A stretch of DNA of 64,000 bases, taken from contig CP119076.1 in assembly GCA_029027985.1 (NCBI GenBank), positions 1,302,001 to 1,366,000 on the forward strand. Direction: 5' to 3'. Position numbers and translations under genes: made by a program. Source of the stretch: Klebsiella aerogenes (GTDB lineage: Bacteria; Pseudomonadota; Gammaproteobacteria; Enterobacterales; Enterobacteriaceae). The notes beneath the pieces are model-generated. The model made no database searches. It was not told the origin of the DNA and saw only the letters and a program-made list of their open reading frames with translations. Numbering within the stretch: the stretch's first letter is position 1; every line of letters starts with the position of its first letter. This document shows positions 32,099 through 45,541 of this stretch, in pieces.

Positions 32099-33145
32099 AT
32101 GTTTTATCGGGTCTTAATATTGCTGCTTTTCGGTTTCCTGCCGACGTCGTTGGTGTGGGCGGCGCCGGCTCAGCAGTTGTTCGGCGATTGGCAGGTCACC
32201 TGTAACAATCAAAATTTTTGCATCACCCGCAACGTCGGTCTGCATCATGGACTGGTGATGACGTTGAGTCGCAGCGCGGGGGCGGCGACCGACGCCGGCC
32301 TGCGCATAGAGCTTGGTGGTGTCGGCAATCCGGTCGCCGCGCTGGCGGCGATAGGCCCGCGTTTACAGCTTGACGGTAAGCCGCTGCATTTTGATGGCAA
32401 ACACTGGCAAATTGCCGACAAGCTGATTAAAACCGGCGATAGCGTCAGCATCGACGCTTTCCTGCAACAGGTGCAGGAGGGGAAAGAAATTACCCTGCAA
32501 AATGGTCTGCAAAACATTTCGCTGCAGGGGTTAAAAGCCGCGCTGCTATTTATTGATAATCGGCAAAAGCGGGTCGGCAGCGAAACCGCGTGGGTGGGTA
32601 AAGGCGAAGAACCGCCGCTCAGCGTCCCGCCAGCGCCAGCGCTGCGTACCGTGGGGAAAGCCGAAGTGGCGCAGTCGCCGTTGAGCCGCGATGAGCTTAA
32701 CGAGCTGATGGATTACGGTAATGAGCGGATGAACGCCAGCCCTTGTTCGCTTGATCCTTTCCGCCGCGAAATCCGCGTCACTGCGCTGACCGATGATAAA
32801 GTTCTGTTGATGACCAGCTGTGAAGCGGGTGCCTACAACACCGTCTGGTTGGCCTGGCTGGTGTCGCGCAAAACGCCGCATCTTTCCCGCCAGGTTCGCC
32901 TGACGCTGCCTTTCCAGCCGCCCGGCGATACATCGCGCGATGTTGAATTGATTAACGCCAGTTTCGATGAAAAGCGTCATGAACTGGTGACCATCGATAA
33001 AGGTCGCGCACCGGGCGATTGCGGGATTCAAACCCGCTGGCGCTATGACGGCCAGCGGTTCAATTTGACGCGCTATGCTCAGCAGCCGCAGTGTGATAAC
33101 TGGCAGGGGCCAGATGCCTGGCCCACGCTGTGGATCACCCGTTAA
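32099..33145 (+). CDS. ypfG: DUF1176 periplasmic protein YpfG
   Basis: A 348-residue protein matching E. coli YpfG (DUF1176). It has a signal peptide ([20 protein letters not shown], cleavage near residue 22) and is therefore exported. The mature part has several cysteines in likely disulfide positions (CNNQNFC near 39–45, later CEAG and DCG). Function unknown. No strong ribosome site is seen before the ATG at 32099. Its last 11 bases overlap the end of convergent tktB. Confidence 0.9.
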   Translation: MFYRVLILLLFGFLPTSLVWAAPAQQLFGDWQVTCNNQNFCITRNVGLHHGLVMTLSRSAGAATDAGLRIELGGVGNPVAALAAIGPRLQLDGKPLHFDGKHWQIADKLIKTGDSVSIDAFLQQVQEGKEITLQNGLQNISLQGLKAALLFIDNRQKRVGSETAWVGKGEEPPLSVPPAPALRTVGKAEVAQSPLSRDELNELMDYGNERMNASPCSLDPFRREIRVTALTDDKVLLMTSCEAGAYNTVWLAWLVSRKTPHLSRQVRLTLPFQPPGDTSRDVELINASFDEKRHELVTIDKGRAPGDCGIQTRWRYDGQRFNLTRYAQQPQCDNWQGPDAWPTLWITR

Positions 33146-35129
33146 GCAGTTTGTTGCAGACCGCGACGATATGCTCGGCGGTAAAGCCGAAGAACGGGAA
33201 TAGCTTGTCGGCAGGGGCAGATTCGCCGTAGCGGGTCATGCCGACAATCGCGCCTTTTAAGCCGACATATTTATACCAGTAATCGGCAATACCGGCTTCA
33301 ACGGCGACGCGGGCGCTGACATTGGACGGCAGTACCGACTCTCGCCAGGCCTCGTCCTGGGCATCAAACACATCAGTGGACGGCAGAGACACCACCCGCA
33401 CGTTCACGCCGCTCGCCAGTAGCGTCTCCGCTGCCTGAACGGTAATTTCCATCTCCGAACCGGTGGCGATAAGAATCAGATCCGGCTTGCCGCCCGCATC
33501 CTTCAGCACATAGCCGCCGCGGGCGATTTCCTGCACCTGTTCCGGCGTGCGGGCCATTTGCGCCAGATTTTGCCGTGAGAGGATAAGCGCAGTGGGGCCG
33601 TCACGGCGTTCGATAGCCGCCTGCCAGGCGACAGCGGTTTCCACCTGATCGCAAGGACGCCAGGTACTGAAGTTCGGCGTTAAGCGCAGGCTCGCCAGTT
33701 GCTCAACCGCCTGGTGCGTCGGACCGTCTTCGCCAAGGCCGATCGAGTCATGGGTATAGACCATAATCTGGTGGGCCTTCATCAGCGCCGCCATGCGCGC
33801 GGCGTTGCGTGCGTATTCGACGAACATCAGGAAGGTTGACGTGTAGGGAATAAAACCGCCGTGCAGGGCGATACCATTGCCGATGGCGGTCATGCCGAAC
33901 TCGCGTACGCCGTAGTGGAGATAGTTCCCGGCCAGATCCTCTTTGAGAGACCTTGAGCCGGACCAGATCGTCAGGTTGCTTGGCGCCAGGTCGGCAGAAC
34001 CGCCGAGCAACTCCGGTAATCCGGGGCCAAAGGCGTTGAGCGTGTTTTGTGAAGCCTTGCGGCTGGCGATCTTCGCCGGTTCCGATTGCAGTTTCGCCAC
34101 ATAATCGTGGGCTGTTTTTTGCCAGCCCGTTGGCAATTCGCCTTCCATGCGGCGTTTCAGTTCCGCCGCCAGCTCGGGGTACTGCTGCTGGTAGGCGGCG
34201 AACTTGTCATCCCACGCGTGTTCGGCCTGCTCGCCGCGCGGGCGCGCATCCCAGGCTTGATAAATTTCTTTCGGGATTTCAAAGGGTGGGTATTCCCAGC
34301 CCAGTTGTTCGCGGGCCAGCGCCACCTCTTTTTCTCCTAATGCTGCGCCGTGCGACTCTTCGGAGCCGGCTTTATTCGGCGAGCCGAAGCCGATCACCGT
34401 ACGGCAAATAATCAGCGATGGCTTATCTTTCACCGCCTGCGCTTCGACGATCGCCTGCTTTACTGCCTGCGGGTCATGGCCGTCAATATCGGCGACCACG
34501 TGCCAGTGATAGGCACGGAAGCGTTCGGCGGTATCGTCGGTGAACCAGCCTTCAACGTGACCGTCGATGGAGATGCCGTTGTGATCGTAGAAGCCGATAA
34601 GCTTGCCTAACCCTAAAGTGCCCGCCAGCGAACTGGCCTCGTGCGAAATCCCCTCCATCAAGCAGCCGTCGCCCATGAAGACCCAGGTGTAATGATCGAC
34701 AATGTCATGTCCCGGGCGGTTAAACTGCGCCGCCAGCGTGCGTTCGGCGATCGCCATCCCGACGGCGTTGGCCAGCCCCTGGCCGAGCGGCCCGGTGGTG
34801 GTTTCAACGCCCGGGGTATGGCCATGCTCCGGGTGACCCGGCGTTTTCGAGTGCAGCTGGCGAAAGTTTTTTAGCTCGTTTATCGGCAGGTCGTAGCCAG
34901 TCAGATGTAGCAGGCTATACAGCAACATCGAGGCGTGGCCGTTGGATAAAATAAAGCGGTCGCGATCGTACCAGTGCGGGTTTTCCGGGTTGTGTTTGAG
35001 AAAATCATTCCATAGCACCTCGGCAATATCCGCCATGCCCATGGGGGCGCCGGGGTGGCCGGAATTGGCTTTCTGGACAGCGTCCATGCTCAGGGCGCGA
35101 ATAGCGTTGGCAAGCTCTCTTCGGGACAT
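33135..35129 (-). CDS. tktB: Transketolase B
   Basis: TktB moves two-carbon ketol units between sugar phosphates with thiamine diphosphate. The 664-residue protein has the expected motifs: SGHPGAPMG near residue 24, HSKTPGHPE, the TPP motif [13 protein letters not shown] (near 153) and the transketolase signature [15 protein letters not shown] (near 466). The ATG at 35129 gives the E. coli N-terminus ([17 protein letters not shown]). It follows talA by seven bases; the same talA–tktB operon in E. coli is RpoS-dependent. The C-terminus is a few residues shorter than in E. coli. Confidence 0.96.
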   Translation of the reverse strand: MSRRELANAIRALSMDAVQKANSGHPGAPMGMADIAEVLWNDFLKHNPENPHWYDRDRFILSNGHASMLLYSLLHLTGYDLPINELKNFRQLHSKTPGHPEHGHTPGVETTTGPLGQGLANAVGMAIAERTLAAQFNRPGHDIVDHYTWVFMGDGCLMEGISHEASSLAGTLGLGKLIGFYDHNGISIDGHVEGWFTDDTAERFRAYHWHVVADIDGHDPQAVKQAIVEAQAVKDKPSLIICRTVIGFGSPNKAGSEESHGAALGEKEVALAREQLGWEYPPFEIPKEIYQAWDARPRGEQAEHAWDDKFAAYQQQYPELAAELKRRMEGELPTGWQKTAHDYVAKLQSEPAKIASRKASQNTLNAFGPGLPELLGGSADLAPSNLTIWSGSRSLKEDLAGNYLHYGVREFGMTAIGNGIALHGGFIPYTSTFLMFVEYARNAARMAALMKAHQIMVYTHDSIGLGEDGPTHQAVEQLASLRLTPNFSTWRPCDQVETAVAWQAAIERRDGPTALILSRQNLAQMARTPEQVQEIARGGYVLKDAGGKPDLILIATGSEMEITVQAAETLLASGVNVRVVSLPSTDVFDAQDEAWRESVLPSNVSARVAVEAGIADYWYKYVGLKGAIVGMTRYGESAPADKLFPFFGFTAEHIVAVCNKLLNG

Positions 35130-35136
35130 AGTCGTT

Positions 35137-36105
35137 TTACTCCGTGACAAAGGATGACAGTTTTGCCGCAAGCAGATCTTCCAGTTTGCGTTGATCGACG
35201 GCGAACTGGCGAATACCTTCTGCCAGCTTATCGACCGCCATCGGATCCTGGTTATGCTCCCAGCGGTATTCCGCTTCGCTCAGCGGAACCGGGCGCGGCA
35301 GGATCTGGTGAGCGGGAATCAGTTTACGTACCACCGGCGCGTCGCTGGCCTGCAGCTCTTTTAACAAGGGCGGGGCGATGGTTAACCGGTCGCAGCCGAC
35401 CAGCGCCAGAATCTGTTCAGTGCGGCGGAAACTGGCGCCCATGACGATGGTGTTGTATTTATGCTGTTTGAAGTAGTCATAGATATTGCGCACCGATTTC
35501 ACCCCCGGGTCTTCATCTACCACGTAGGGATCCAGTGGTTGGCGCGCCTGGTACCAATCGTAAATACGCCCGACGAACGGTGAAATCAGAAATACCCCGG
35601 CTTCGGCACAGGCGCGGGCCTGGGCGAAAGAGAACAGCAGCGTCATGTTGCAATGGATGCCTTCTTTCTCCAGCGTTTCCGCCGCACGAATCCCTTCCCA
35701 GGTGGAGGCTAGCTTTATCAGGATCCGCGACTTATCAATGCCCATTTCTTTATACAACTCGACCAGATGACGGGCTTTCGCCATGCTCTTTTCGCGATTA
35801 AAGGAGAGGCGGGCATCGACTTCGGTTGAGACGCGCCCGGGGATGCTTTTGAGAATTTCCGCCCCGAAGTTAACCGCCAGTTTATCGCAGGCGTGAACCA
35901 CTTGATCTTCGCGGCTGCCGCCCTGCTTGCTGGCCCAGGCGATGGCGTCGTCGATAAGCCCGGCGTAATTATCCAGTCCGGCGGCCTTTAAGAGTAGGGA
36001 GGGGTTGGTGGTCGCGTCTTCCGGTTGGTAATGACGGATAGATTCAATATCGCCGCTGTCGGCGACAACGGTGGTGAATTGTTTGATGCTGTCTAGCTGA
36101 TTCAT
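35137..36105 (-). CDS. talA: Transaldolase A
   Basis: TalA exchanges dihydroxyacetone units between sedoheptulose 7-phosphate and glyceraldehyde 3-phosphate. The 322-residue protein carries [10 protein letters not shown] (near 34–43), the Schiff-base lysine in [11 protein letters not shown] (near K131) and the transaldolase signature NMTLLFS. I use the ATG at 36105 ([10 protein letters not shown]), which matches homologues; AGGAGT lies upstream. A start seven codons earlier is possible but lacks support. Confidence 0.96.
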   Translation of the reverse strand: MNQLDSIKQFTTVVADSGDIESIRHYQPEDATTNPSLLLKAAGLDNYAGLIDDAIAWASKQGGSREDQVVHACDKLAVNFGAEILKSIPGRVSTEVDARLSFNREKSMAKARHLVELYKEMGIDKSRILIKLASTWEGIRAAETLEKEGIHCNMTLLFSFAQARACAEAGVFLISPFVGRIYDWYQARQPLDPYVVDEDPGVKSVRNIYDYFKQHKYNTIVMGASFRRTEQILALVGCDRLTIAPPLLKELQASDAPVVRKLIPAHQILPRPVPLSEAEYRWEHNQDPMAVDKLAEGIRQFAVDQRKLEDLLAAKLSSFVTE

Positions 36106-36324
36106 GAATAAGTACTCCTGAAACAATATGTTGCATGAGTTCTTGTCGTTGTGCGGCAGAGAGCTTAATGAGGTTCATAACTAAAAAGCATAGCAGACGG
36201 GACTATCATTGACCTCGAAACTAGGTTACATAAACATTATAAATTGATAACAACCAGACCTTTGTGATGGCAAGAGTTTGGCGGCCTTCAAAGTTTATGA
36301 AGCCGTCAGGCGAGATACTAAGTA

Positions 36325-36338
36325 CCGCCTTAAGGCGG
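36325..36338. other. Perfect palindrome in the maeB leader
   Basis: CCGCCTTAAGGCGG is a 14-bp perfect palindrome 60 bp before the maeB ATG. With the downstream GGGCCGCCGGC it could form competing hairpins, but no T run follows. Role unknown. Confidence 0.4.
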
Positions 36339-36397
36339 GCCGCCGGCTCGTCATCACGCTTTACCCCTACGATTCGATACGTGAAAGGAACCATAAA

Positions 36398-38677
36398 ATG
36401 GATGAGCAGTTGAAACAAAGCGCCCTCGATTTCCACGAGTTCCCGGTCCCCGGGAAAATTCAGGTGTCGCCGACCAAGCCTCTGGCGACCCAGCGCGATC
36501 TGGCGCTGGCATATTCTCCGGGCGTTGCCGCGCCGTGCCTGGAAATCGAGAAGGATCCTTTGGCCGCTTATAAATACACCGCCCGCGGCAACCTTGTGGC
36601 GGTCGTCTCCAACGGTACCGCCGTCCTCGGTTTAGGTAACATCGGCGCGCTGGCGGGTAAGCCGGTGATGGAAGGTAAGGGCGTACTGTTTAAGAAATTC
36701 GCCGGTATTGATGTTTTCGATATCGAAGTTGACGAGTTGGATCCGGATAAATTCATTAACGTGGTCGCCGCGCTGGAGCCAACGTTCGGCGGGATCAACC
36801 TCGAAGATATTAAAGCGCCGGAATGTTTCTACATTGAGCAGAAGCTGCGTGAGCGCATGAATATTCCAGTGTTCCACGACGATCAGCACGGTACGGCGAT
36901 CATCAGCACCGCGGCAATTCTTAACGGCCTTCGCGTCGTAGAGAAAAACCTCTCCGATGTACGGATGGTAGTATCCGGCGCGGGTGCGGCAGCCATTGCT
37001 TGTATGAACCTGCTGGTAGCGCTGGGGATGCAGAAGCACAATATCGTGGTCTGCGACTCGAAAGGCGTTATCTACAAAAACCGCGAAGCCAACATGGCGG
37101 AAACCAAAGCGGCTTATGCAGTGGAAGACGACGGTAAACGTACCCTTGAGGACGTTATCGACGGCGCCGATATTTTCCTTGGCTGCTCTGGCCCGAAAGT
37201 ATTGACCCCGGCGATGGTGAAAAAAATGGCGCGCGCGCCGATGATTCTTGCGCTAGCCAACCCGGAGCCGGAAATCCTGCCGCCACTGGCGAAGGAAGTG
37301 CGCGATGATGTCATCATCTGTACCGGTCGTTCCGATTATCCAAACCAGGTGAACAACGTGCTGTGCTTCCCGTTCATCTTCCGCGGCGCGTTGGATGTTG
37401 GCGCGACGGCAATCAACGAAGAGATGAAGCTGGCGGCGGTTCACGCCATCGCCGAGCTGGCGCATGCCGAGCAGAGCGAAGTGGTGGCCTCCGCCTACGG
37501 CGATCAGGATCTGAGCTTCGGTCCGGAATACATTATTCCGAAACCGTTCGATCCACGTCTGATCGTTAAGATCGCCCCGGCGGTCGCGAAAGCCGCGATG
37601 GATTCCGGTGTCGCGACGCGCCCGATTGCCGACTTTGATGCCTATATCGAGAAGTTGAGCGAGTTCGTTTATAAAACCAATCTGTTTATGAAGCCAATCT
37701 TCTCGCAGGCGCGTAAACAGCCGAAGCGCGTGGTGCTGGCGGAAGGTGAAGAAACCCGCGTGCTGCATGCGACGCAGGAGCTGGTTTCTCTGGGATTGGC
37801 GAAGCCTATTCTCGTGGGCCGCCCGAGCGTGATTGAAATGCGCATCCAGAAACTGGGTCTGCAGATCAAGCCAGGCGTCGATTTCGAAATCGTCAACAAT
37901 GAATCCGATCCGCGCTTTAAAGAGTACTGGAGCGAGTACTATCAACTGATGAAGCGCCGTGGCATTACCCAGGAGCAGGCGCAGCGGGCGGTGATTAGCA
38001 ATTCGTCAGTGATTGGCGCCATCATGGTGCATCGCGGTGAAGCGGATGCGATGATCTGCGGCACCATCGGCGACTATCACGAGCACTACCGCGTGGTGCA
38101 GCCGCTGTTCGGCTTCCGCGACGGCGTGAACACCGGTGGGGCGATGAACGCGCTGCTGCTGCCAAGCGGCAACACCTTTATCGCCGATACCTACGTCAAC
38201 CACGATCCATCGCCGGAAGAGCTGGCGGAAATTACCCTGATGGCGGCGGAAAGCGTACGCCGCTTCGGTATCGAACCGCGCGTGGCGCTGCTGTCGCACT
38301 CTAACTTTGGTTCCGCGGATTGCCCGTCGGCCAGCAAAATGCGTAAAACGCTGGAACTGGTGAAAGCGAGCGCGCCGGATCTGATGATTGATGGCGAAAT
38401 GCATGGCGATGCGGCGCTGGTAGAGAGCATCCGTAACGATCGCATGCCGGATAGCCCGCTGAAAGGCGCGGCGAATATCCTGGTCATGCCGAATATGGAA
38501 GCTGCGCGTATCAGCTACAACCTGCTGCGCGTCTCCAGTTCTGAAGGGGTGACCGTCGGTCCGGTACTGATGGGGATCGCCAAGCCGGTACATATTCTGA
38601 CGCCGATTGCTTCTGTACGCCGTATCGTCAATATGGTCGCGCTGGCGGTAGTAGAAGCGCAGACTCAGCCGCTGTAA
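36398..38677 (+). CDS. maeB: NADP-dependent malic enzyme MaeB
   Basis: MaeB decarboxylates malate to pyruvate with NADP. At 759 residues it equals E. coli MaeB and has the same two-part structure: a catalytic malic-enzyme half ([16 protein letters not shown] near residue 38; [10 protein letters not shown] near 136; the Rossmann loop [11 protein letters not shown] near 170) and a C-terminal phosphotransacetylase-like half with regulatory function (from about residue 430). The ATG at 36398 has AAAGGAA upstream. In E. coli the eut operon lies between maeB and hemF; here the genes are separated only by a REP element. Confidence 0.97.
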   Translation: MDEQLKQSALDFHEFPVPGKIQVSPTKPLATQRDLALAYSPGVAAPCLEIEKDPLAAYKYTARGNLVAVVSNGTAVLGLGNIGALAGKPVMEGKGVLFKKFAGIDVFDIEVDELDPDKFINVVAALEPTFGGINLEDIKAPECFYIEQKLRERMNIPVFHDDQHGTAIISTAAILNGLRVVEKNLSDVRMVVSGAGAAAIACMNLLVALGMQKHNIVVCDSKGVIYKNREANMAETKAAYAVEDDGKRTLEDVIDGADIFLGCSGPKVLTPAMVKKMARAPMILALANPEPEILPPLAKEVRDDVIICTGRSDYPNQVNNVLCFPFIFRGALDVGATAINEEMKLAAVHAIAELAHAEQSEVVASAYGDQDLSFGPEYIIPKPFDPRLIVKIAPAVAKAAMDSGVATRPIADFDAYIEKLSEFVYKTNLFMKPIFSQARKQPKRVVLAEGEETRVLHATQELVSLGLAKPILVGRPSVIEMRIQKLGLQIKPGVDFEIVNNESDPRFKEYWSEYYQLMKRRGITQEQAQRAVISNSSVIGAIMVHRGEADAMICGTIGDYHEHYRVVQPLFGFRDGVNTGGAMNALLLPSGNTFIADTYVNHDPSPEELAEITLMAAESVRRFGIEPRVALLSHSNFGSADCPSASKMRKTLELVKASAPDLMIDGEMHGDAALVESIRNDRMPDSPLKGAANILVMPNMEAARISYNLLRVSSSEGVTVGPVLMGIAKPVHILTPIASVRRIVNMVALAVVEAQTQPL

Positions 38678-38687
38678 CAATGTAACC

Positions 38688-40532
<1,845 letters not shown>

Positions 40533-40743
40533 TCGGCCTGAATTGTAAACAAGTGATGTCCAATGTTATATCGTATCGCGTTTCCCGTTACGACCACTCA
40601 AAATAAGAATTGTTTTACTTTTCATTTCAATACATGACAAAGTCATATTATGCCATTTTTTGCTGATGATTTCGCCTGATATTGGCTATCAGTCATATTC
40701 GCGCCATAATCACTGTTTTTAACCGTAAATGGTGGGGAATACC

Positions 40744-41169
40744 ATGGAGATACGCGTTTTTCGCCAGCAGGATTTCGAAGAAGTGATCACCCTTTGGGAG
40801 CGCTGCGATCTTCTGCGCCCATGGAACGATCCTGAAATGGATATCGAGCGTAAGCTCAACCACGACGTGAGCCTGTTTCTGGTTGCGGAAGTCAACGGCG
40901 AGGTCGTCGGGACGGTCATGGGGGGTTACGATGGCCACCGTGGCTCTGCTTACTATCTTGGCGTACATCCGGAATACCGCGGTCGCGGCATTGCCAATGC
41001 GTTGCTCAACCGGCTGGAAAAGAAGCTGATTGCCCGTGGTTGCCCGAAAATTTCAATTATGGTGCGTGATGACAATGATGTTGTGCAGGGGATGTATGAG
41101 CGTCTCGGCTACGAGCACTCGGATGTATTGACCCTGGGTAAGCGCCTGATTGAAGATGAAGAATACTGA
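40744..41169 (+). CDS. ypeA: GNAT acetyltransferase YpeA
   Basis: A 141-residue GCN5-related N-acetyltransferase matching E. coli YpeA. The acetyl-CoA loop is [17 protein letters not shown] (near residue 77–93), with [13 protein letters not shown] as the motif-B region. The substrate is unknown. The ATG at 40744 fits the conserved [17 protein letters not shown] lies just upstream. Its 3' end overlaps yfeZ by 14 bases. Confidence 0.93.
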   Translation: MEIRVFRQQDFEEVITLWERCDLLRPWNDPEMDIERKLNHDVSLFLVAEVNGEVVGTVMGGYDGHRGSAYYLGVHPEYRGRGIANALLNRLEKKLIARGCPKISIMVRDDNDVVQGMYERLGYEHSDVLTLGKRLIEDEEY

Positions 41170-41605
41170 GTTTATTCCTGCCGATTACGATGCTCAGGGT
41201 CGGTTACGCTTGCCTTTTCTCTTCTGGTGCGTCCTGTTGCTGCAGGCGCGCACCTGGGTGTTGTTCTTAATGGCCGGCGCATCGCGCCAGCAGGGCGACG
41301 CGCTGCTTAGCCTGTTCTATCCCGATCATGATAACTTCTGGCTGGGGCTCGTACCTGGCGTGCCAGCGGTACTGGCGTTTCTGCTGAGCGGCCAGCGTCA
41401 ACGTTTTCCCCGAATTTGGCCACTGATGCGTTGGCTGCTGATTATTTCGCAGGCGCTGTTGTTAGCCTGGCAACCGTGGCTGTGGTTTTCCGGTGAGGCG
41501 CCTTCCGCGCTCACCATCGCCTTGCTGGCGGCCGATCTTTACGCGCTCTGGTGGTTAATAACCAGTCGTAGACTGCGCGCCTGTTTTCGCCTTGAGGCGC
41601 TTTAA
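41156..41605 (+). CDS. yfeZ: DUF2919 inner-membrane protein YfeZ
   Basis: A 149-residue membrane protein matching E. coli YfeZ (DUF2919), with about four hydrophobic segments ([19 protein letters not shown], the stretch [18 protein letters not shown], and two later). Function unknown. The ATG at 41156 lies inside the end of ypeA, so translation is coupled; a TTG two codons earlier is less likely. A sigma-E-like promoter for yfeY begins right after its stop. Confidence 0.85.
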   Translation: MKNTEFIPADYDAQGRLRLPFLFWCVLLLQARTWVLFLMAGASRQQGDALLSLFYPDHDNFWLGLVPGVPAVLAFLLSGQRQRFPRIWPLMRWLLIISQALLLAWQPWLWFSGEAPSALTIALLAADLYALWWLITSRRLRACFRLEAL

Positions 41606-41606
41606 T

Positions 41607-41634
41607 GGCACTTTTTGCCGATCGCGTACTCCAA
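41607..41634 (+). promoter_or_regulatory. Sigma-E-like promoter of yfeY
   Basis: GGCACTT (41607–41613), 16 bases, then TCCAA (41630–41634) approximates the RpoE consensus GGAACTT-N16-TCTRA/TCAAA. yfeY is a known sigma-E-dependent lipoprotein gene in E. coli, which supports the match. Confidence 0.55.
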
Positions 41635-41666
41635 CATGCGTTGAATTAATCAGAAAGGATTGTCTT

Positions 41667-42242
41667 ATGAAATCGCTACGTTTCATGCTCTGCGCGCTTC
41701 CGCTGGCGCTAACCGGCTGCTCGACGATGAGCGCGGTGAACTGGTCGGCTGCCTATCCGTGGAACTGGTTTGGTTCCTCAAATGAGGTCACCGAACAGGG
41801 GGTGGGCAAACTGACGGCTGCAACGCCGTTGAATGAACAGGCGATAAGCGATGCGCTGGGCGGCAGCTACCGCCTGCGCAGCGGAATGAAAACCGCTGAT
41901 GGCAAAATCGTACAATATTTTGAAGCGCTGAAAGACGACAAGCTGGCGCTGACCATAAACGGCGACGGCGGAACGGTGAGCCGCATCGACGTGCGGGATA
42001 GCAATATCCCGGCAGCCAGTGGCGTGAAAATCGGCACGCCGTTTAGCGACCTGTACAGCAAAGCGTTCGGCAACTGCGAGAAGGGCGTCAGCGATAACGG
42101 CGCGGTGGTGGAATGTAAGGCCAAAGACAGCCAGCACATTAGCTACGCCTTTACCGGCCACTGGAGCGGCCCGGATGAGCTGATGCCGTCTGACGATACC
42201 CTGAAAAACTGGAAAGTCAGCAAAATTATCTGGCGTCGCTAA
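41667..42242 (+). CDS. yfeY: Sigma-E-regulated lipoprotein YfeY
   Basis: The 191-residue precursor is an outer- or inner-membrane lipoprotein matching E. coli YfeY (DUF1131). Its signal ends in the lipobox LALTGCSTM, with acylation at C18. The mature part is soluble with a W-rich start (VNWSAAYPWNWFGSS). Exact function unknown; in E. coli expression depends on RpoE. The ATG at 41667 follows AGAAAGGA. Confidence 0.9.
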   Translation: MKSLRFMLCALPLALTGCSTMSAVNWSAAYPWNWFGSSNEVTEQGVGKLTAATPLNEQAISDALGGSYRLRSGMKTADGKIVQYFEALKDDKLALTINGDGGTVSRIDVRDSNIPAASGVKIGTPFSDLYSKAFGNCEKGVSDNGAVVECKAKDSQHISYAFTGHWSGPDELMPSDDTLKNWKVSKIIWRR

Positions 42243-42306
42243 TTTGATCTGAAGAGACCCGTGGGCGGATAAAAACGGTTACAATGGCGTGTTAGCAATG
42301 CGATAG

Positions 42307-43236
<930 letters not shown>

Positions 43237-43238
43237 AC

Positions 43239-43985
43239 TTCCCCCTCACCCTAACCCTCTCCCCACAGGGGAGAGGGGAGCGATCGGCATTGTTGGTGAG
43301 CTTGAGCGCCGACTGCCTTTCCCCCTCACTCTCTCCCCACAGGGGAGAGGGGAGCGATCGGCGTTGTTGGTGAGTGCGAACGCCGACTGCCTTTCCCCCT
43401 CACTCTCTCCCCACAGGGGAGAGGGGAGCGACCGGCGTTGTTGGTGAGTGCGAGCACCGACTGCCTTTCTCTCTCACCCTAACCCTCTCCCCACAGGGGA
43501 GAGGGGAGCGATCGGCGTTGTTGATGAGTTCGAGCGCCGATTGCCTTTCCCCCTCACCCTAACCCTCTCCCCACAGGGGAGAGGGGAGCGGCCGGCATTG
43601 TTGGTGAGCTTGAGCGCCGACTGCCTTTCCCCCTCACCCTCACCCTCTCCCCACAGGAGAGAGGGGAGCGATCGGCGTTGCTGGTGAGTTCGAGCGCTGA
43701 CTGCCTTTCTCCCTCTCCCCACAGGGGAGAGGGGAGCGGCCGGCATTGTTGGTGAGCTTGAGCGCCGACTGCCTTTCCCCCTCACCCTAACCCTCTCCCC
43801 CTAACCCTCTCCCCACAGGAGAGAGGGGATCGATCGGCGTTGCTGGTGAGTTCGGGCGCCTATTGCCTTTCCCCCTCACTCTAACTCTCTCCCCACAGGG
43901 GAGAGGGGAGCTATCGGCGTTGTTGATGAGTTCGAGCGCCGACTGCTTTTCTCCCTCTCCCTCAGGGAGAGGGCCGGGGTGAGGG
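43239..43985. repeat. Tandem hairpin array (CCCTCTCCCC-ACA-GGGGAGAG units)
   Basis: Nine direct copies of a unit of CCCCCTCACCCTAACCC, the hairpin CTCTCCCC-ACA-GGGGAGAG, GAGCGATCGGCGTTG and TTGGTGAGTTCGAGCGCCGA fill the gap after yfeX. Unit starts (CTTTCC/CTTTCT) fall at 43317, 43391, 43464, 43544, 43624, 43704, 43773, 43867 and 43946, so spacing is 69–94 bp and mostly 80. A tenth, variant copy at 43953–43985 is inverted (GGGAGAGGGCCGGGGTGAGGG) and forms the 3' end of the DUF559 gene. The unit at 43773 contains an extra internal duplication of CCCTAACCCTCTCC. Long open frames here are artefacts of the repeats. Confidence 0.9.
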
Positions 43986-44324
43986 TATCGGCGACTTAAG
44001 CGCTTCAAGTATCCTTTCCATCACTGCATCCTCATAATCTTCAAACTCATTATTCCAGAAGCGTAAAACTCGCCATCCCTGACTCTGCAGCCAGCGGGTG
44101 CGACGAGCATCGTAAACGCTTCTCTCATCGTGTTGACCGCCATCCAGCTCTATCGCCAGCCGTACTGCGCAACAGGCGAAATCAATGATATAGGGACCAA
44201 CGGGATGCTGGCGGCGAAACTTGTAGCGAGCAAAGCGCCGGTCGCGAAGTAAATACCACAGTCGACGTTCTGCGGGTGTCAAGCTACGCCTGAGCTGGCG
44301 AGCTAATATCTGGGGGCTTTTCAT
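43962..44324 (-). CDS. DUF559 (Vsr-like) PD-(D/E)XK nuclease-fold protein
   Basis: A 120-residue DUF559 protein, related to the very-short-patch-repair endonuclease fold. It shows LTPAERRLWYLLRDRRF (residues 16–32), FRRQHPVGPYIIDFACCAVRLAIE (near 37–60; key residues D49, E60), then LDGGQHDE and GWRVLRFWNNEF. This Asp...Glu...Asp/Gln-His layout fits a metal-dependent nuclease. The C-terminal SPIPSPRPSP and the stop codon are encoded by the inverted terminal repeat unit, so the gene's end merges into the array. No function is established for the family. It is read away from cysP. It could also be a degenerate passenger gene, though the core looks intact. Confidence 0.85.
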   Translation of the reverse strand: MKSPQILARQLRRSLTPAERRLWYLLRDRRFARYKFRRQHPVGPYIIDFACCAVRLAIELDGGQHDERSVYDARRTRWLQSQGWRVLRFWNNEFEDYEDAVMERILEALKSPIPSPRPSP

Positions 44325-44451
44325 GATGGCACTGTGCCTGTTTGCCAGACGCTTGTCAGAATGTCATCCCGATTCTGGAAGCACGCTTCAGCAAAGCTTT
44401 GCCAGTTGCTTATTCTCTTTTCGACTTCCAAATCGCCAAACGGTATATAAA

Positions 44452-44494
44452 ACCGTTACTCCTTTCGTACTCGTTATAAATATGATGATCATCA
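44452..44494 (+). promoter_or_regulatory. Probable cysP promoter region (CysB-activated type)
   Basis: A TATAAA -10 candidate at 44475–44480 has no good -35 (ACCGTT), as expected for a CysB-activated promoter. The palindrome TGATGATCATCA lies at 44483–44494, between it and the cysP start. The exact CysB site cannot be fixed by eye. Confidence 0.4.
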
Positions 44495-44524
44495 GTCAAT
44501 GATCAATTTCGATAAGGGTGCGCA

Positions 44525-45541
44525 ATGGCCGTTAAATCACTGAAAAAAGGATATCTGGCGCTGGCGGCTTCCATGCTGCTGGTCGCGCAGGCGCAGGCGA
44601 CTGAACTGCTGAACAGTTCCTATGATGTTTCCCGCGAGCTGTTTGCCGCCCTTAACCCGCCTTTTGAGCAGCAGTGGGCAAAAGAGAATGGCGGCGACAA
44701 GCTGACCATCAAACAGTCGCATGCCGGTTCGTCAAAGCAGGCGTTGGCGATTCTGCAAGGCCTGAAGGCTGACGTGGTGACCTATAACCAGGTGACCGAC
44801 GTACAGATTCTCCATGACAAAGGCAATCTGATCCCGGCTAACTGGCAGAGTCGTCTGCCGAATAATAGCTCGCCGTTCTATTCCACCATGGCTTTCCTGG
44901 TGCGTAAGGGCAACCCGAAAAATATCCACGACTGGAACGATCTGGTACGTCCGGACGTGAAACTGGTGTTCCCGAATCCAAAAACGTCCGGTAATGCGCG
45001 TTATACCTACCTGGCGGCATGGGGCGCGGCGGATAAAGCGGATGGCGGCGATAAAGCTAAAACCGAACAGTTTATGACCCAGTTCCTGAAAAACGTCGAA
45101 GTGTTTGATACCGGCGGCCGCGGCGCGACCACCACCTTCGTCGAGCGCGGGCTGGGCGACGTGCTGATTACCTTTGAATCGGAAGTGAACAACATCCGCA
45201 AACAGTATGAAGCGCAGGGCTTTGAAGTAGTGGTGCCGAAGGTCAATATTCTCGCCGAATTCCCGGTGGCGTGGGTGGACAAAAACGTCAAAGCCAACGG
45301 TACTGAAAAAGCGGCGAAAGCTTACCTGAACTATCTCTATAGCCCGCAGGCGCAGACCATCATCACCGATTACTACTATCGCGTGAACGATCCGAAAGTG
45401 ATGGCGACGCTGAAAGACAAATTCCCGCAGACTGAACTGTTCCGCGTGGAAGACCAGTTTGGCTCCTGGCCTGAAGTGATGAAAACCCACTTCACCAGCG
45501 GCGGCGAGCTGGACAAACTGCTGGCGGCGGGGCGTAAGTAA
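44525..45541 (+). CDS. cysP: Thiosulfate-binding periplasmic protein CysP
   Basis: CysP binds thiosulfate (and sulfate) in the periplasm and delivers it to CysTWA. The 338-residue precursor has a signal peptide ending AQAQA–TE near residue 25. The sulfate-binding family motifs are present: SYDVSRELF (near 33), [28 protein letters not shown] and [24 protein letters not shown] precedes the ATG. Its stop overlaps the cysT start (TAATG), making cysPTWA one operon. Confidence 0.97.
   Translation: MAVKSLKKGYLALAASMLLVAQAQATELLNSSYDVSRELFAALNPPFEQQWAKENGGDKLTIKQSHAGSSKQALAILQGLKADVVTYNQVTDVQILHDKGNLIPANWQSRLPNNSSPFYSTMAFLVRKGNPKNIHDWNDLVRPDVKLVFPNPKTSGNARYTYLAAWGAADKADGGDKAKTEQFMTQFLKNVEVFDTGGRGATTTFVERGLGDVLITFESEVNNIRKQYEAQGFEVVVPKVNILAEFPVAWVDKNVKANGTEKAAKAYLNYLYSPQAQTIITDYYYRVNDPKVMATLKDKFPQTELFRVEDQFGSWPEVMKTHFTSGGELDKLLAAGRK

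Noticed and set aside
43239-43985. Possible CRISPR array in the second repeat block
   Set aside because: Both hairpin and intervening sequence are repeated; spacing varies from 69 to 94 bp; no cas genes nearby.
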